The notes beneath the pieces were generated by a model that was given only the letters and a program-made list of their open reading frames with translations, did no database searches and was not told the DNA's origin. Of a stretch of 20,505 nt of DNA, positions 1-11,200 are shown one piece after another. How positions within the stretch are numbered: position 1 is the stretch's first letter; the number at the start of each line of letters is the position of its first letter. Source of the stretch: Silene noctiflora (lineage: Eukaryota; Streptophyta; Magnoliopsida; Caryophyllales; Caryophyllaceae); NCBI GenBank assembly GCA_009801015.1, contig VHZZ01000915.1:84644-105148 (forward strand), in the 5' to 3' direction. The translations under genes and the position numbers were made by a program.

Positions 1-16
1 GTCTATTTGATTATCA

Positions 17-769
17 TTGCGTCGGGAAACCGAGATGGTACCATCTCTATGTCTAAGGTGGCCTGGTAAGGCACTTTGGAGTATGGGGGTGTTACACTCT
101 AGACCCCAAGGTCAAGCATATGTTATGGAAGCCGAACCTCCTCAGCCGACTGATTTAACTCAGGCGTTCCAAGCCTTAGCCGTGCAAGGTCAAATTAACT
201 CGTGGTACATGGATACGGGTGCATCCTCTCATCTTACCGCTGACCCAGGTATGATTGCTCATCCTCTTAATAGTAAAATTCGTTCCATTTATATCGGTAA
301 CGACAATAACATTCCAGTTTTGGGTTCGGGCACATCCACATTGCCAACTACTTCCCGTACCTTACACCTTCGCCACGTCCTTCACACCCCGAACATAATT
401 AAAAATTTAATATCTGTTCGCCAATTTACCAAGGATAATAATGTGAGTGTTGAATTTGATCTGTTTGGCTTTTATGTGAAGGATATTCCGTCTGGGAAAA
501 CGATCTTGCGGAGTGACAGTGACGGTGAACTATATCCTGTGTCAACCATACCCTCATCGAGTCAGCCACGCCCTTCCTCGTCTCCGCCTGAAGCCTTCCT
601 TATTCATGGTCAAGACGTCTGGCATTCACGTCTCGGTCATCCAGGGTCGTCTGTTTTAGGTCTTTTGCGGTCCCAAAGTTATATTAATTTACTAAGACTT
701 TTGATGCTACTCTTTGCTCTTCTTGTCATATTAGCAAAAATAAACGTCTGCCATTTCATGACTCTTTAA
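17..769 (+). pseudogene. copia segment 1: gag tail, protease, start of GAG-pre-integrase
   Basis: An open frame of 250 codons. The first ATG at 17 is only the first after a stop at 8-10 and is not a natural start. Recognisable homology starts around the WYMDTGASSH protease site. The genuine homology ends near 690. After that the frame is wrong, and the last roughly 25 residues up to 769 are out-of-frame readthrough. The finger histidines lie here and the finger cysteines lie in the next frame, which locates the indel. Confidence 0.85.
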
Positions 770-795
770 ACCAAACTATTGCCCCTTTCGATATC

Positions 796-1167
796 GTGCA
801 TAGCGACCTATGGACTTCACCAATATTGAGTAAAACTGGCTACAGGTATTATATGGTCTTAATTGATAACTTTACTCAATTTGTTTGGGTCTATCCGCTT
901 AAATACAAGTCTCAAGTCTTTGACAAATTCCTCCAATTCACCACTTTTGTTCAAACACAATTCAATAATAAAATAAAATCGTTCCAATGTGATATGGGTC
1001 GCGAGTTTGACAATAACTCATTTTCTACTTTTGCACATAAAAATGGCCTTGTCTTTCGTTTCTCGTGTCCTCAAACCTCCCCTCAAAATGGCAAGTCAGA
1101 ACGCGTGATAAGACGCCTTAATGAGATCGTTCTTGTTCTCCTACAACATGCCTCCTTACCGCCCTAA
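796..1167 (+). pseudogene. copia segment 2: integrase catalytic core, ended by a TAA
   Basis: Homology in this frame actually begins near 691, with the two finger cysteines at 715 and 724. 796 is merely the first ATG. The segment holds the full RVE integrase core with the DD35E residues. It ends at TAA 1165-1167, directly before codons for YWVDA, a typical copia integrase continuation, so the stop is a point nonsense change in a reading frame that otherwise goes on. Confidence 0.88.
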
Positions 1168-3495
1168 TATTGGGTCGATGCCCTTCACACTGCCACTCAC
1201 CTCCACAATATTCTCCCCACCTCAACACTCCAATTTCATACCCCGACTTCCGCTCTCTACCTCAAACAACCCTCCTATGACCATCTTCGTGTCTTCGGAT
1301 GCGCGTGTTATCCCAACATCTCATCCACTCGTCCTCACAAACTTGCCCCTAGGTCCCTCAAGTGTGTATTCCTCGGCTATCCCCCAAACCAACGTGGGTA
1401 TCGATGTCTCGATCTTACCACTAACCGTGTCCTCATCTCGCGTTATGTCACTTTCGATGAGAACGTTTTTCCCTTCGCGGAATCGCCTCCCTCACACTCT
1501 CACCCGGACTCCTCCCTCGACACCTCCACTACTCCCCTTCACCCCCTTTTCCACGATGTTATTAACCATCCCACCAATAACCCGACCCCAACGCCAACTG
1601 CTCAACCACCACCCGCCTCCCCTGACCCGCCAACACCACCTGCCCCTCTGCCCACTACGCCTACCACGTTATCCCCACCTACCATGTCCCCTGCCTCCCC
1701 CAACGTTTCCGCCTCCCCTCCCCCTCCCCCTCCACCTCCACCTCCACCCCCATCCCCCCCTCCACCTCGTCCTCGCCATCCTCCACCCTGCCCTACCCAC
1801 CAAATGTCCACCCGCGGGATGAACGGTATCTTCAAACCCAAGGCGCTTACAACCACCGCCACCTTATCTCCACTTCCTAAGTCCCCTCACCTTGCCCTTA
1901 CTGACCCTAACTGGAACCGTGCTATGAATGACGAATTTTCGGCATTAAAGGACAATCATACTTGGGACTTGGTGCCTCGACCGAGTGATGCATCTATTAT
2001 TCGTTGTATGTGGTTATTCCGTCACAAATTTAATGCAGATGGCTCCCTAGAACGCTACAAAGCCCGTCTTGTCGTAAATGGTAAGACCCAACAAGTAGGG
2101 ATTGACTGTGACGAGACTTTTAGCCCTGTTGTCAAGCCGACCACTATTCGGACCGTTCTTAGTCTTGCTACTTCCCGCTCATGGCCTATTCATCAATTAG
2201 ATGTTAAGAATGCTTTCCTACATGGCGATTTGGAGGAAACCGTATATATGCACCAACCACCAGGATTTGTCGATCCATCCGCTCCCCATCACGTGTGCAA
2301 GCTTCGAAAATCTCTTTATGGCCTCAAACAGGCGCCCCGTGCGTGGTATCACCGATTTGCTACATTCATTATTTCCAAAGGCTTCAAAAGTAGCGTATGT
2401 GACTCCTCTCTCTTTGTTTATCATACACCAAATGCCATGGCCTATTTATTGCTCTACGTCGACGACACCGTGCTTACTGCTTCTTCGACCCCCTTACTTC
2501 GTTCCATTATCCACACGTTATCTCAAGAATTTGCCATGAAGGATTTGGGTATACTACATAATTTTTTGGACATTTTCGTCAGTCGTAACTCCTCTGGCCT
2601 GTTTTTAAGTCAACAACAATATGCCAAAGAGATTATTTCTAGAGCAAAAATGAGCTCCTGTAAGCCGTGTAACACACCTGTTGAACCCGGCTCCAAATTA
2701 AGTGCTGATGCGGGTCCTTCCGTTGACGATCCCGCCCTCTATCGTAGTTTGGCCGGTGCATTACAATATTTAACCATTACTCGGCCTGACATCGCTTACG
2801 CCGTGCAACAGGTATGTCTTTTCATGCATGACCCTCGTGTCTCTCATTTTCAATTCCTAAAATGCATCATCCGCTACATCCAAGGAACTATGAATCACGG
2901 TCTTACATTTCGTCCCTCTCGGTCTGCGCATCTCACTGCTTATTCCGACGCCGACTGGGCTGGCTGCCCCGACTCACGACGCTCTACGTGTGGGTATTGC
3001 GTGTTCTTAGGTGACAACTTGGTATCTTGGTCCTCAAAACGACAAGCTACTATTTCTAGGTCAAGTGCCGAAGCTGAATATAGGGGCGTCGCAAATGCAG
3101 TAACGGAAACTAGCTGGCTCCGCAACTTACTTCTTGAATTACATGTGCCACTACAACGTTCTACACTTGTGTTTTGCGACAATATTTCAGCCGTATACCT
3201 TACCGGCAACCCGGTCCAACATCAGCGAACTAAACACGTTGAACTTGATATTCACTTTGTTCGCGATAAAGTCAAAATTGGCGAAGTTCGAGTCCTTCAT
3301 GTGCCTTCCGAGTACCAATATGCCGACATATTCACGAAGGGTCTTCCCCGACATTTGTTCACTCGTTTTCGCGCCAGTTTGAGCGTCCGTGCTCCTACCA
3401 CTCCAACTGCGGGGTGTGTTAGTCAACTATACCGTATATATCTTTTAGTAGTAAATATTGTACATATCATATCTTTTGATATGATCCTAACTTAG
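1168..3495 (+). pseudogene. copia segment 3: integrase C-terminal part, proline-rich linker, reverse transcriptase, RNase H
   Basis: This stretch is open for about 775 codons in the same frame as segment 2. The integrase C-terminal region (around 1168-1480) contains the usual FGC and KC.FLGY blocks. A low-complexity linker rich in Pro, Ser and Thr follows at about 1490-1810. The reverse transcriptase runs from about 1910 (NWNRAM) to about 2690, including QLDVKNAFLHGDL, SLYGLKQAPRAWY and YVDD. RNase H runs from about 2935 to 3350, with SDADWAGC and SSAEAEYR. One small oddity is HNFLDI at about 2558-2575, where copia elements usually have a glycine instead of the aspartate. There is no initiator of its own; the first in-frame ATG of the long uninterrupted piece is at 1684. 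Confidence 0.92.
1705..1800 (+). repeat. C-rich CCTCCA/CCCCCT low-complexity tract coding for polyproline
   Basis: A run of imperfect CCTCCA and CCCCCT units codes for an uninterrupted stretch of prolines between the integrase and reverse transcriptase of the copia element. It is the most GC-skewed stretch in the window and is prone to slippage. Confidence 0.8.
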
Positions 3496-3663
3496 TTGAT
3501 TGTATTCCTTAATTATAGGATTGTATTTAGCTTTCAGTTGTAATCCCTCTATATATAACATCTATCAACCCAAATCAGGGACTTTGATAATTAACATGGA
3601 CCTCTCCTCTCTTTAAGAGACAGTGAAGAGTGTGAAGAGGATCTGAGTCATCATTCGCTAACA
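3417..3663 (+). repeat. 3' LTR of the copia element (247 bp)
   Basis: It begins TGTTAG and ends CTAACA, a perfect 6-bp inverted terminal pair with the canonical TG...CA borders. It follows the purine-rich GCGGGGTG. It contains a TATATATAAC-like TATA region at about 3551-3559, consistent with a promoter in U3/R. Because the second LTR is outside the window, insertion age cannot be read here. Confidence 0.88.
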
Positions 3664-4125
3664 ATAAACTACGCTGACCACATTTCCTTTTGAGTCTTTG
3701 TCAACCAACCTTTTAGAATCTTATTATGTTCCACACACATACAGACAATACGATACTAGTGAGTGTAACTGCCTAACGTGGCTCAAACTAAATCGTAGAA
3801 CCGTAATGCTAAAGTAATGAGAGATGATATTAACTTCGTTTAAATTTTGTTAATATTAAATTTGCTCCACTTACTTTCTTTACACCAGAAAATAAAAACG
3901 TAACATCTAGGGGGTATGTGGTAAAGATTTAGGTAGGTGAGACCCGTATTACACAAGACGGGTTTTCAATCTAAAACCGCCTTACTCAAGACGAACTTAT
4001 ATCATACTACTCCGTAATAAATTAATAACCACAAAATTACCAAACTACCCGTGCCATCACATTTTCCTCTCACCTAATCAGCAGTATGTGTGCTATCTAC
4101 ACAGCACACTATCATTGTATCATCA
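3664..4125 (+). promoter_or_regulatory. Promoter / 5' UTR space between the LTR and the BASS4-like gene
   Basis: There is no coding potential. This is all the unique sequence between the retrotransposon's LTR and the gene's start codon. At 3941-3990 there are two GACCCG/AAGACG units. They form a short hairpin (CCCGT 3943-3947 with ACGGG 3958-3962) and look like the remnant of a small inverted-repeat element. TACTCCGTAATA follows at about 4009-4020. A weak TATA-like TTATATCA lies near 3999. I cannot place the transcription start. Confidence 0.5.
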
Positions 4126-4319
4126 ATGGAGGCGGGAACTACCGTTATCCGCTCCATTCCCCTCACCATTCCTTCTCGAACCTTCGCCGACGCCGGAGTT
4201 CTCCGTCATCGTATTTTATCTCCAGACGTAAAATCGCAATCGTTCTCTGCCGCGCCGCTCACCACATTCATCCGCCGCTCGCCGAAGTTTCGTGTTTTAA
4301 ATGCCTCTCAAAGTCCTAA
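4086..4319 (+). other. Possible upstream ORF overlapping the BASS4-like start codon
   Basis: An ATG at 4086 lies 40 nt upstream of the chosen start in another frame. It opens 77 codons, ending at 4319, four bases before the exon 1 donor. Its -3 base is A and its +4 base is T, a moderate context. The encoded peptide resembles nothing I know. It matters only if the transcript starts upstream of 4086; then it could reduce translation of the main frame. Confidence 0.3.
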
Positions 4320-7300
4320 TCAGGTTTATTTTTGATTAATTGTCGTTTTTTTTGTTTAATTTGTTGTTAATGTCAAGATTATGCTTGAAGTTGAAGATTT
4401 TAATGTTATTGGAACGTAATTAGGAAAAGTTTATCGCTAAAATTACATGATTAGGTAATGTTATTATTTTAGCTTAATTGTGCTTGTTTATAATTACTCC
4501 ATCGTTAATGTCAATATTATGCGTAAATTCGAAGATTTTGATGTTTATCGGAACTTAATAATCGCTGAAACTACGTGATCAGGTAGATGTTTTAGCTTAA
4601 TTGTCCTTATTTGTGGTTTATCTCGTTGTTAGTGTCAAGATTATGGTGAAGTTGAAGATTTTGATGTATACTAGAACGTAATTCGAAAAGTTTAGTCGTT
4701 GATTTAGTGAAATTACGTGATCAGGCAATGTTGTTATTTTCGTTTAATTGTCCTTGCTTAACAAGATTATATGTGAAGTTGAAGATTTTGATGATTATGA
4801 GAACATATTTAGGGAAGTTTAGTCGCTAATTTGGTGAAATTACGTGAACAGCTAAGTTGCTATTTTCGCGTAATTGTCCTTATTTATAGTTTATTTGGTT
4901 GTTAGTGTCAAGATTATGTGTGAAGTTGAAGATTTTGATGCTTACTAGAACTTAGAAAATTTCAGTTGTTAATTTGGTGAAATTATGTGATCACATTGAT
5001 CAGACAATGTTGTTATTTTAGCTTAATTGTCATCATTTATTGTTTATTTTATTTTTAATGTAAAGACTATGTGTGAAATTGAAGGTTTTGATCTTTACTG
5101 GAACATAATTAGGAAAAGTTAGTAGTTCAATTTGGTGAAATTACGTGATCAGGTAATGTTGTTTGTATATTTTCGGAATAATTGAGGTTATGGAATATAG
5201 ATGATTGTTTAAACGATGTTAAGGTTTATGGCTAAATGCTGCTAATATAGGAAGTAATGACAGAATTATTCGGCAATGTGGATGCTCGGTTTAATCCGAT
5301 TGGTTCTCTAATTGTTGTTGTTGTTGCTGTTATTGTCGTCATTGTTGTCATTATTGTCCTCATCGTTGCTGTTGTGACATTCATCTTCAAAGGTCGACTT
5401 GGTGAATGTTCAAGTGCGTGGTTTAGCTTAAGAAAAGTTTTGTCTAATTCAATATGAATTCACGGCATTTGATTTGTGAGAAACTCTCGATAAAGTGTCT
5501 TATATATTTTAAGCAAGCTTTATAATAGAATATGCTTGAACCAATTCGCTCTATGGTGGTGGTAGTTGAGCGAATTCAATAAAACGTGCTTTAAAACATT
5601 AGATGTATGAATTCCCTGGTGAACATTACGCAATGAGAAAAAAGTAGTTATACTATAGTGCGGGAAAGATGATGTTTTATTTAGGGAAATTTCATAATAG
5701 AAGAATTGAGTAAATATGCCGTGAGTTTGATCAATTAGTTTGCTGGTTTGTTTGGCTTGCAGGGAAGTTTTGGCGGAAATAGCGATGGCATGGTTCTGAC
5801 ATCAACGAGTGTGCTAGATTTAGCGAAAGGATTTTTAAATTTTGTTCTTGCTAACCTTCTACCAATAGGTTTGTCCTTTTACTGGTTTCTTTTCCTTTTG
5901 CTGTCTTCGCATGAATTGATTCGTAGTAGCTCCTTAACCCATTGTCCTCAAATCTATTTCACAATGTTAACTCCTTGGCCCTTCTTTCATGTGCCCCTGC
6001 TGACTGCACATTCCAAAAGGTGAAAAGGCTTGGTCATGTTATTGATATTTAAACCTCTATAATAAGCCTTCATTTCATGTTCATTTGGGTGTTTAAAGCA
6101 ATACGTGCAAGTTCATATTAATGAATGTGTTTATAGTTTATCATAAATTCACAATACATTATACTAGCTAGAAGCCTGGAACAACGGAACCACTCTTAAA
6201 TTGGATCATGTAATCTGAATCATGGTAAAAGTAAGCAGTGATAGGGATCAGCATATTGTTTTTTTTTTCCTTCCAGCTGCTTTACTTTTCCCAACTAACA
6301 CTTTCTTCGTTTACTCATCTCGTGCTGTTTTTACACTTGAAATTGAACACCTGCAGCTCTTGTCGCTGGCGTGATACTTGGCATCAGAAGTCCAGAACTT
6401 GGATGCTTAGGATACAAATATTCTTTGTCTAAGTATATGACCTCTTGGTTATTTTTTATGTCAGGTGAGATTCAGCGCATCTGTTCTTTGGCTTTGTGAT
6501 AGGCTTTTTGCTTATGATCTACTTCTTGCGCATGTATGTAGGGCTGAAATTGCAAGATGGTGACGTCAAAGGTGTCCTGGAAGCTTGGCCTGCATTCTTA
6601 TTTGGGCTTGTATGATCTCAAATTTTGAATGTCTACAGTATGTTTGAAGTTCCTTCTTAATGTATTTTGTACTTGCTAACTTATTGCTATTCATATGTGT
6701 ACATAGTTTTACGGTCTCGTTTTGAGAATCTCTCCATTAAATCATACACTTTTGGATGTGAAAGTATCTTTTAGCTCTACAACAATATTAAATGATACCT
6801 GATGACATTCATTATTTGTTTCCTTAATGCTAATTGTGGCAGTTCAAATTTATGTTGCCTTTTAGCTTCTCTTCTGGTTAATTTTTCCTATCAATCTTAT
6901 CTGGCATATTAAGTTCTTAGGAGAATAAATTGAGCTAATTTGCTCTTAGCCTCTTATACAACAAGGAAAATTTTTGTGTTAGCAGATGATAGATGTCATT
7001 CATGTGTGGTTTGAACTTAGTTTTTTCTAATTTAACTCTTTCTGAGGTTGGTGGGAAGGTAGCTGGGGGGTAATAGAAGAAACTGTCTTTGAGTTATCGC
7101 ATGGCAATAGCGACTTGCTGGTTTTTGTGCCTTGCATTCTATTTTTTTCTTTGCCTTTTCTCTAATTGTGTTTTCTCTATGCCTGTCAAAAGTCACGTCT
7201 TTCGGATCACCCAGATAGTATGCACGTCATATTGTTGTTGCATTGAGATGTGGATTTACTGGAAAATGGTCGATGTGGGCTAAAAAACTTGTGTGTTGGA

Positions 7301-8227
7301 GATCTTGAGTTGAATGAATTACCCTAGTTGACGGAAACATGTCTCGATTTGTAAACCTTTTGGGTGGTCTTGCTGCCCGTTTTTCAATCCTGGATTATAA
7401 TGGTGAAGCTAAAATACACAACTATGAATGACTTCGAACGAGAGGATGTTCAAGGAAGCAAGAGTAATCGACATTACTCTTGTAAGTAGGTCATCCATAT
7501 TTTTACGTGTGGGTGTGCGATAGTTGCATCTTGAGATGTTTACCACTTTTTAATGTCAAGCTGATGCTAATAATTAATAACTCTTCTTAAGTTCATGCTA
7601 TTTGCCTGTTGATGGATGCAAAAGATGCGTCCACATGATTTGTTTCCCTTTTAAATGCCTCGTCATCTTTGTTTTGCTTATAACATGATTGCATATGTTG
7701 ATATCTCGATGAGCAAGGGTTCTCACTGCTTCCCGATTTATTTTACCAGGTATCCATTTTACTATTATGCCCTTTGTTTGCCAAGTTGATCCTCAAAGTT
7801 CCACTGGTACCACAAGAATTTGTAACAGGCACGTAATGGTGGATATGGGATAGACAAGTTGCAAATGCAATTTAGAGTCTTAGAATCATTTGATTCAACT
7901 GTAAGATGGTGCTCACCCTTTAATGGCTGATTGATCAGGGATGGCTATTTTTGGTTGCATGCCTACAACACTAAATGGTGGAGTAGCACTGACACAAGTA
8001 TGTGATTAACACCCTCGTTTATCTCTTGATTACATTAAGGTGCCAGCAACTATTGTTGATTCCTTCTCTTGTGACACCAGCTTGTGGGTGGGAATTCTGC
8101 TTTAGCTCTTGCTCTGACAGTTTCATCTGTTCTTTTAAGCATCCTAACTGTAAGTTACACATTCTTGCTGTCTCCGCAGTTTACCTCATGGATCCTCTGT
8201 TTTTTTGGAATTATGCTGTCATTATTT

Positions 8228-8269
<42 letters not shown>

Positions 8270-11200
8270 TAACTACCATCCCTTACCAAGTTACCTGAAT
8301 TATTGAGTATTGGTCACCCTCCAAGGACAGTCTAGTACCATCAAACACATTGTTACTTGGTGAAAGTTTCTTATAAAACTGTCATGATATTTCTATTATG
8401 CCTCCTCTTTTTCTGAATCCAAGAGTATTGATCAACCTGTAAGGGAGGGCTATCCAGTAGCAATAGCCTAAGCACTCTCTTTCACGGAGGAGCAATCCCG
8501 AGTTCCTGACATTATTTTCTCAATTCTCTCTTGTCCCCTATTTGAATCTGAATGGGCTCTTCAGTACCCTAAATACTCGATTATGGAGTACATAAACTTA
8601 TCTGAGTATCTAACACGATCACAAGTCCAATTGTCCGTGCTTTGCAATATTATGAAGTTTTGCACCTGTTTCTTTTAAGCTAAAAATCTATGGTCGTCTT
8701 GGCAATTTTTGAGTATTAATACTCAAGTCTATGATATGGGTGCCTAAGGTAACGTAAGATTCCTTTTGAGAAGGCTCATGCTATCATGCATTTATCTGTC
8801 TGCGTTTCTACCACTAATTCCTTAATCCGGAGTATTTTTTTGCTATTAGTAAATGATTGAAGGTAGGATTAATTTCCACAATACAGTATACATGCACCTC
8901 TTCCAGTTTTGTTTTAAGAATTGATTTGAACTGCTATCCTTGCTTGTTATTTGACTCTTTAAACATTAATCTCTCTTTCCGCTCTTTTTCTGAAAATGTT
9001 TTGATATTGTAGGTGCCTTTGTGGGTCACAAAATTCGTTGCTGGTGGATATGGCTTATCAATTCCAACTTGGCCATTGTTTCAAAGTCTCCTTCTTACAT
9101 TAATAGTTCCTTTAATTCTCGGAAAGGTTGGTTAGTATTTCTGTGATCTGTAATTCTGTAAGTTTAAATTTTAAATTTAGAACTACCAGTGACGTGAGTC
9201 CTGAATATTAAAGTTTTTGCATATTGTCGTGGTTCCTTGAAGGTGTCTTCAAAATATCATTATTTATTTTCTTTGGGCTATAGATAGAACCATAGTTTTT
9301 ATGCATACAAACCTCTTCACACTAATGTATGCACTAATCACTATGCGTACCTCTTTACGAAGGATTGAATAATCTTTTCCATAGTCACCACTGGTAGAAT
9401 CTGCTGATTATTGCATCCGGCTATCCAAGTGTAAGAAAAGCTAGATAGATATTCTTACGACTCACGACTTAGCTTACCAACTGTCCAGCATTTTTTTCCT
9501 CAAGTCATGTATGCAAGTAGCTTTAATCCAATTATGGGAGTAAATGGAGGTGCAAATATCAGGACATTATCAGATTTGCATTTCGCATAGTTCAGTATTT
9601 CATTTTCTTGCATGTATTGGTATTTGGTACATATCTTTCGCACCTGAACTTGGCTTGCTTTTTTTTTTTTTCAGGTACTACGAAATTCATTTTCAGGTAA
9701 TTGTTTGTCAGACGTAGCGATAAATGCATGGTTTCTTAGTTCAACTTTACAAAATTGTTCACCATTTTTTTGGGAGGTTACGTTAGGATATTCATCAGAC
9801 ACTGCTTTGTTACTTGAACATTATTTATTCAAGTTTCTTCCATTTGTGATTTGTTCTATATTGTGTTAAAAATCTCGTGTAGAAGTTTTTGATACTTGAA
9901 AATGGGTATGACAGTTCAACATTTCACGTAAAGCCAAAACGCAATGTGTTATTTGTAATATAGCCGAGCCTGACATTTGGGCACGCACTCATGTCGAATA
10001 TTTCTAACTGAATTTGAGCATAGGTTCTATGTGCATTTGAGGACGAGAGTGATAGTGACCTGCAACTTCCATTACGCTTGTCACATCTTTTATCGAGTAT
10101 TGTAGAAAGACAGATATCAAGGTGTTTATTTGATTTGCAAAGTTAAGGTTCCAATTCTCTGTTTCTTCCAAAACTATGCTATCTTAACAGGTATTGCAAC
10201 TTATGTTGATCAGAATGAAAGGCTCATCACAATTACCACTTCAATCCTCCTAGGCTTTGTAAGTCCTTTTTTGTCATTTCTACTGATTAGTGAATCAAAT
10301 TGAAGGAACTCATAGGATTCTTTCTCTCTATGGGTGGGATTGATAGCTCTAGTTTTGGAGAATGGAGATTAGAGATATTATACCTGGATTTACAATTTTA
10401 CATACAACAAATTTGACAAATTCCTCAAGTTGGGATCAGTTGATAGGGATCTTGGTTTTCAATTTATTTGTTTAAAGATTCATTCTTGCTCAATATATTA
10501 TCCAAATAGTCTCTGACTTATGCTTAATTTATCCTTATATGAGTCAATGAGGCCATTTTCTGGCTTAATTACTGAGTAATCGACTTTTCATTCTTTTAAG
10601 TGTCCTCATATTATAGTCCTGATTTTGAGTATCAGACTATATGACAGTGGGATATTTCCAATTTTGTCCATAGGTGTGAAGTTGTTAAACTAAGTGTTAA
10701 TTTGACTTACTGCAGTTTCCATGGATGCAAGTCAGCAAATCACGGTCGTTACTCATGATGGTCAAACCTGAGGCCTTTCTGTGTGCTATTGCACTGGGAA
10801 TGTGAGTATTATTTTGAGGTGTACGTAGATTCATGTTAATTTTGGTGCTTACTGCCTACAGAGCGTCTGCCGTCTGGTGATTCTGGTGGTTCCGAATGGT
10901 TCTGCAAGTGTCAAATGACCTTTGATGGACGCTTTGTTCCCCTTTCTTTGAGAGTGTTTTGTAGTGTCGACTTAATATCTTTGGCTATATGAGATTATTT
11001 GCAGTTCGAAATTCACCTCTGTTTTCTTACTTTGCAGACTTGTGCATCTGGGCTTTTTGGTTTTCAATGCCATCTTGGTGAAAAGTTTGTCTGTAGGCTC
11101 ATGGGGTGAGAAGTCAGTGTTTGGGAAGAAAGAAAATAGCAGGGCTCTAATGCTAGTTTGCAGTCAGGTTGGTTAATCGGTTTGCTGAGCACATTTGCGT

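Larger units (their letters stand above)
17..3495 (+). pseudogene. copia Gag-Pol polyprotein, interrupted by one frameshift and one stop
   Basis: The reading frame begins in the tail of gag. The aspartic protease motif DTGAS is at 212-226. The GAG-pre-integrase HHCC finger has His codons at 623 and 638 and Cys codons at 715 and 724. The integrase DD35E triad is D 805, D 991 and E 1099, with exactly 35 residues between the last two. The reverse transcriptase carries YVDD at 2455-2466. RNase H acidic residues are at D 2947, E 3070, D 3178 and D 3325. The frame changes by one position near 686-695, inside the HHCC finger. A TAA at 1165-1167 stops the second segment just after the integrase core, but the same frame is open from 1168 to the stop at 3493-3495. 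The last codons run about 75 bp into the LTR. Frame 2 is closed at 8-10, so the gag end is also damaged or shifted. All catalytic residues listed are present, so decay looks recent. Confidence 0.93.
1..3663 (+). mobile_element. Ty1/copia LTR retrotransposon, 5' part cut off by the window edge
   Basis: The domain order is protease, GAG-pre-integrase zinc finger, integrase, reverse transcriptase, RNase H, then LTR. Integrase ahead of reverse transcriptase defines the Ty1/copia (Pseudoviridae-type) superfamily rather than Ty3/gypsy. The 3' LTR is complete (3417-3663). The 5' LTR, primer binding site and most of gag lie outside the window. A purine-rich GCGGGGTG immediately before the LTR fits a polypurine tract. 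The next five bases, ATAAA (3664-3668), would be the right-hand target duplication, but the left flank is not visible. The short LTR and the ..LSVR..PT..TAG.. sequence at the end of the polyprotein suggest the Retrofit/Ale group; this is inference from memory. The copy is non-autonomous as it stands because its polyprotein is interrupted twice. Confidence 0.95.

Noticed and set aside
1121..1822. 233-codon plus-strand frame overlapping the integrase end
   Set aside because: The true copia frame continues through 1168-1822 in another phase with recognisable integrase sequence; this frame is a Pro/Leu-rich shadow.
1602..1862. Minus-strand glycine-rich frame
   Set aside because: It is the reverse complement of the copia polyproline linker and has no homology of its own.
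5257..5457. 66-codon Val/Ile-rich frame
   Set aside because: It is a degenerate trinucleotide repeat inside intron 1 and not a membrane peptide gene.
6470..6495. A 26-nt extra exon between exons 3 and 4 of BASS4
   Set aside because: It was first considered because a donor-like GT lies at 6433. The strong donor CAG|GTGAGA at 6465 joins exon 4 directly, keeps the phase and gives a membrane segment of the expected length, so no extra exon is needed.
8002..8298. Frames ending in polyphenylalanine
   Set aside because: They come from reading the 36-T tract and BASS4 exon 7 out of frame or into the intron.
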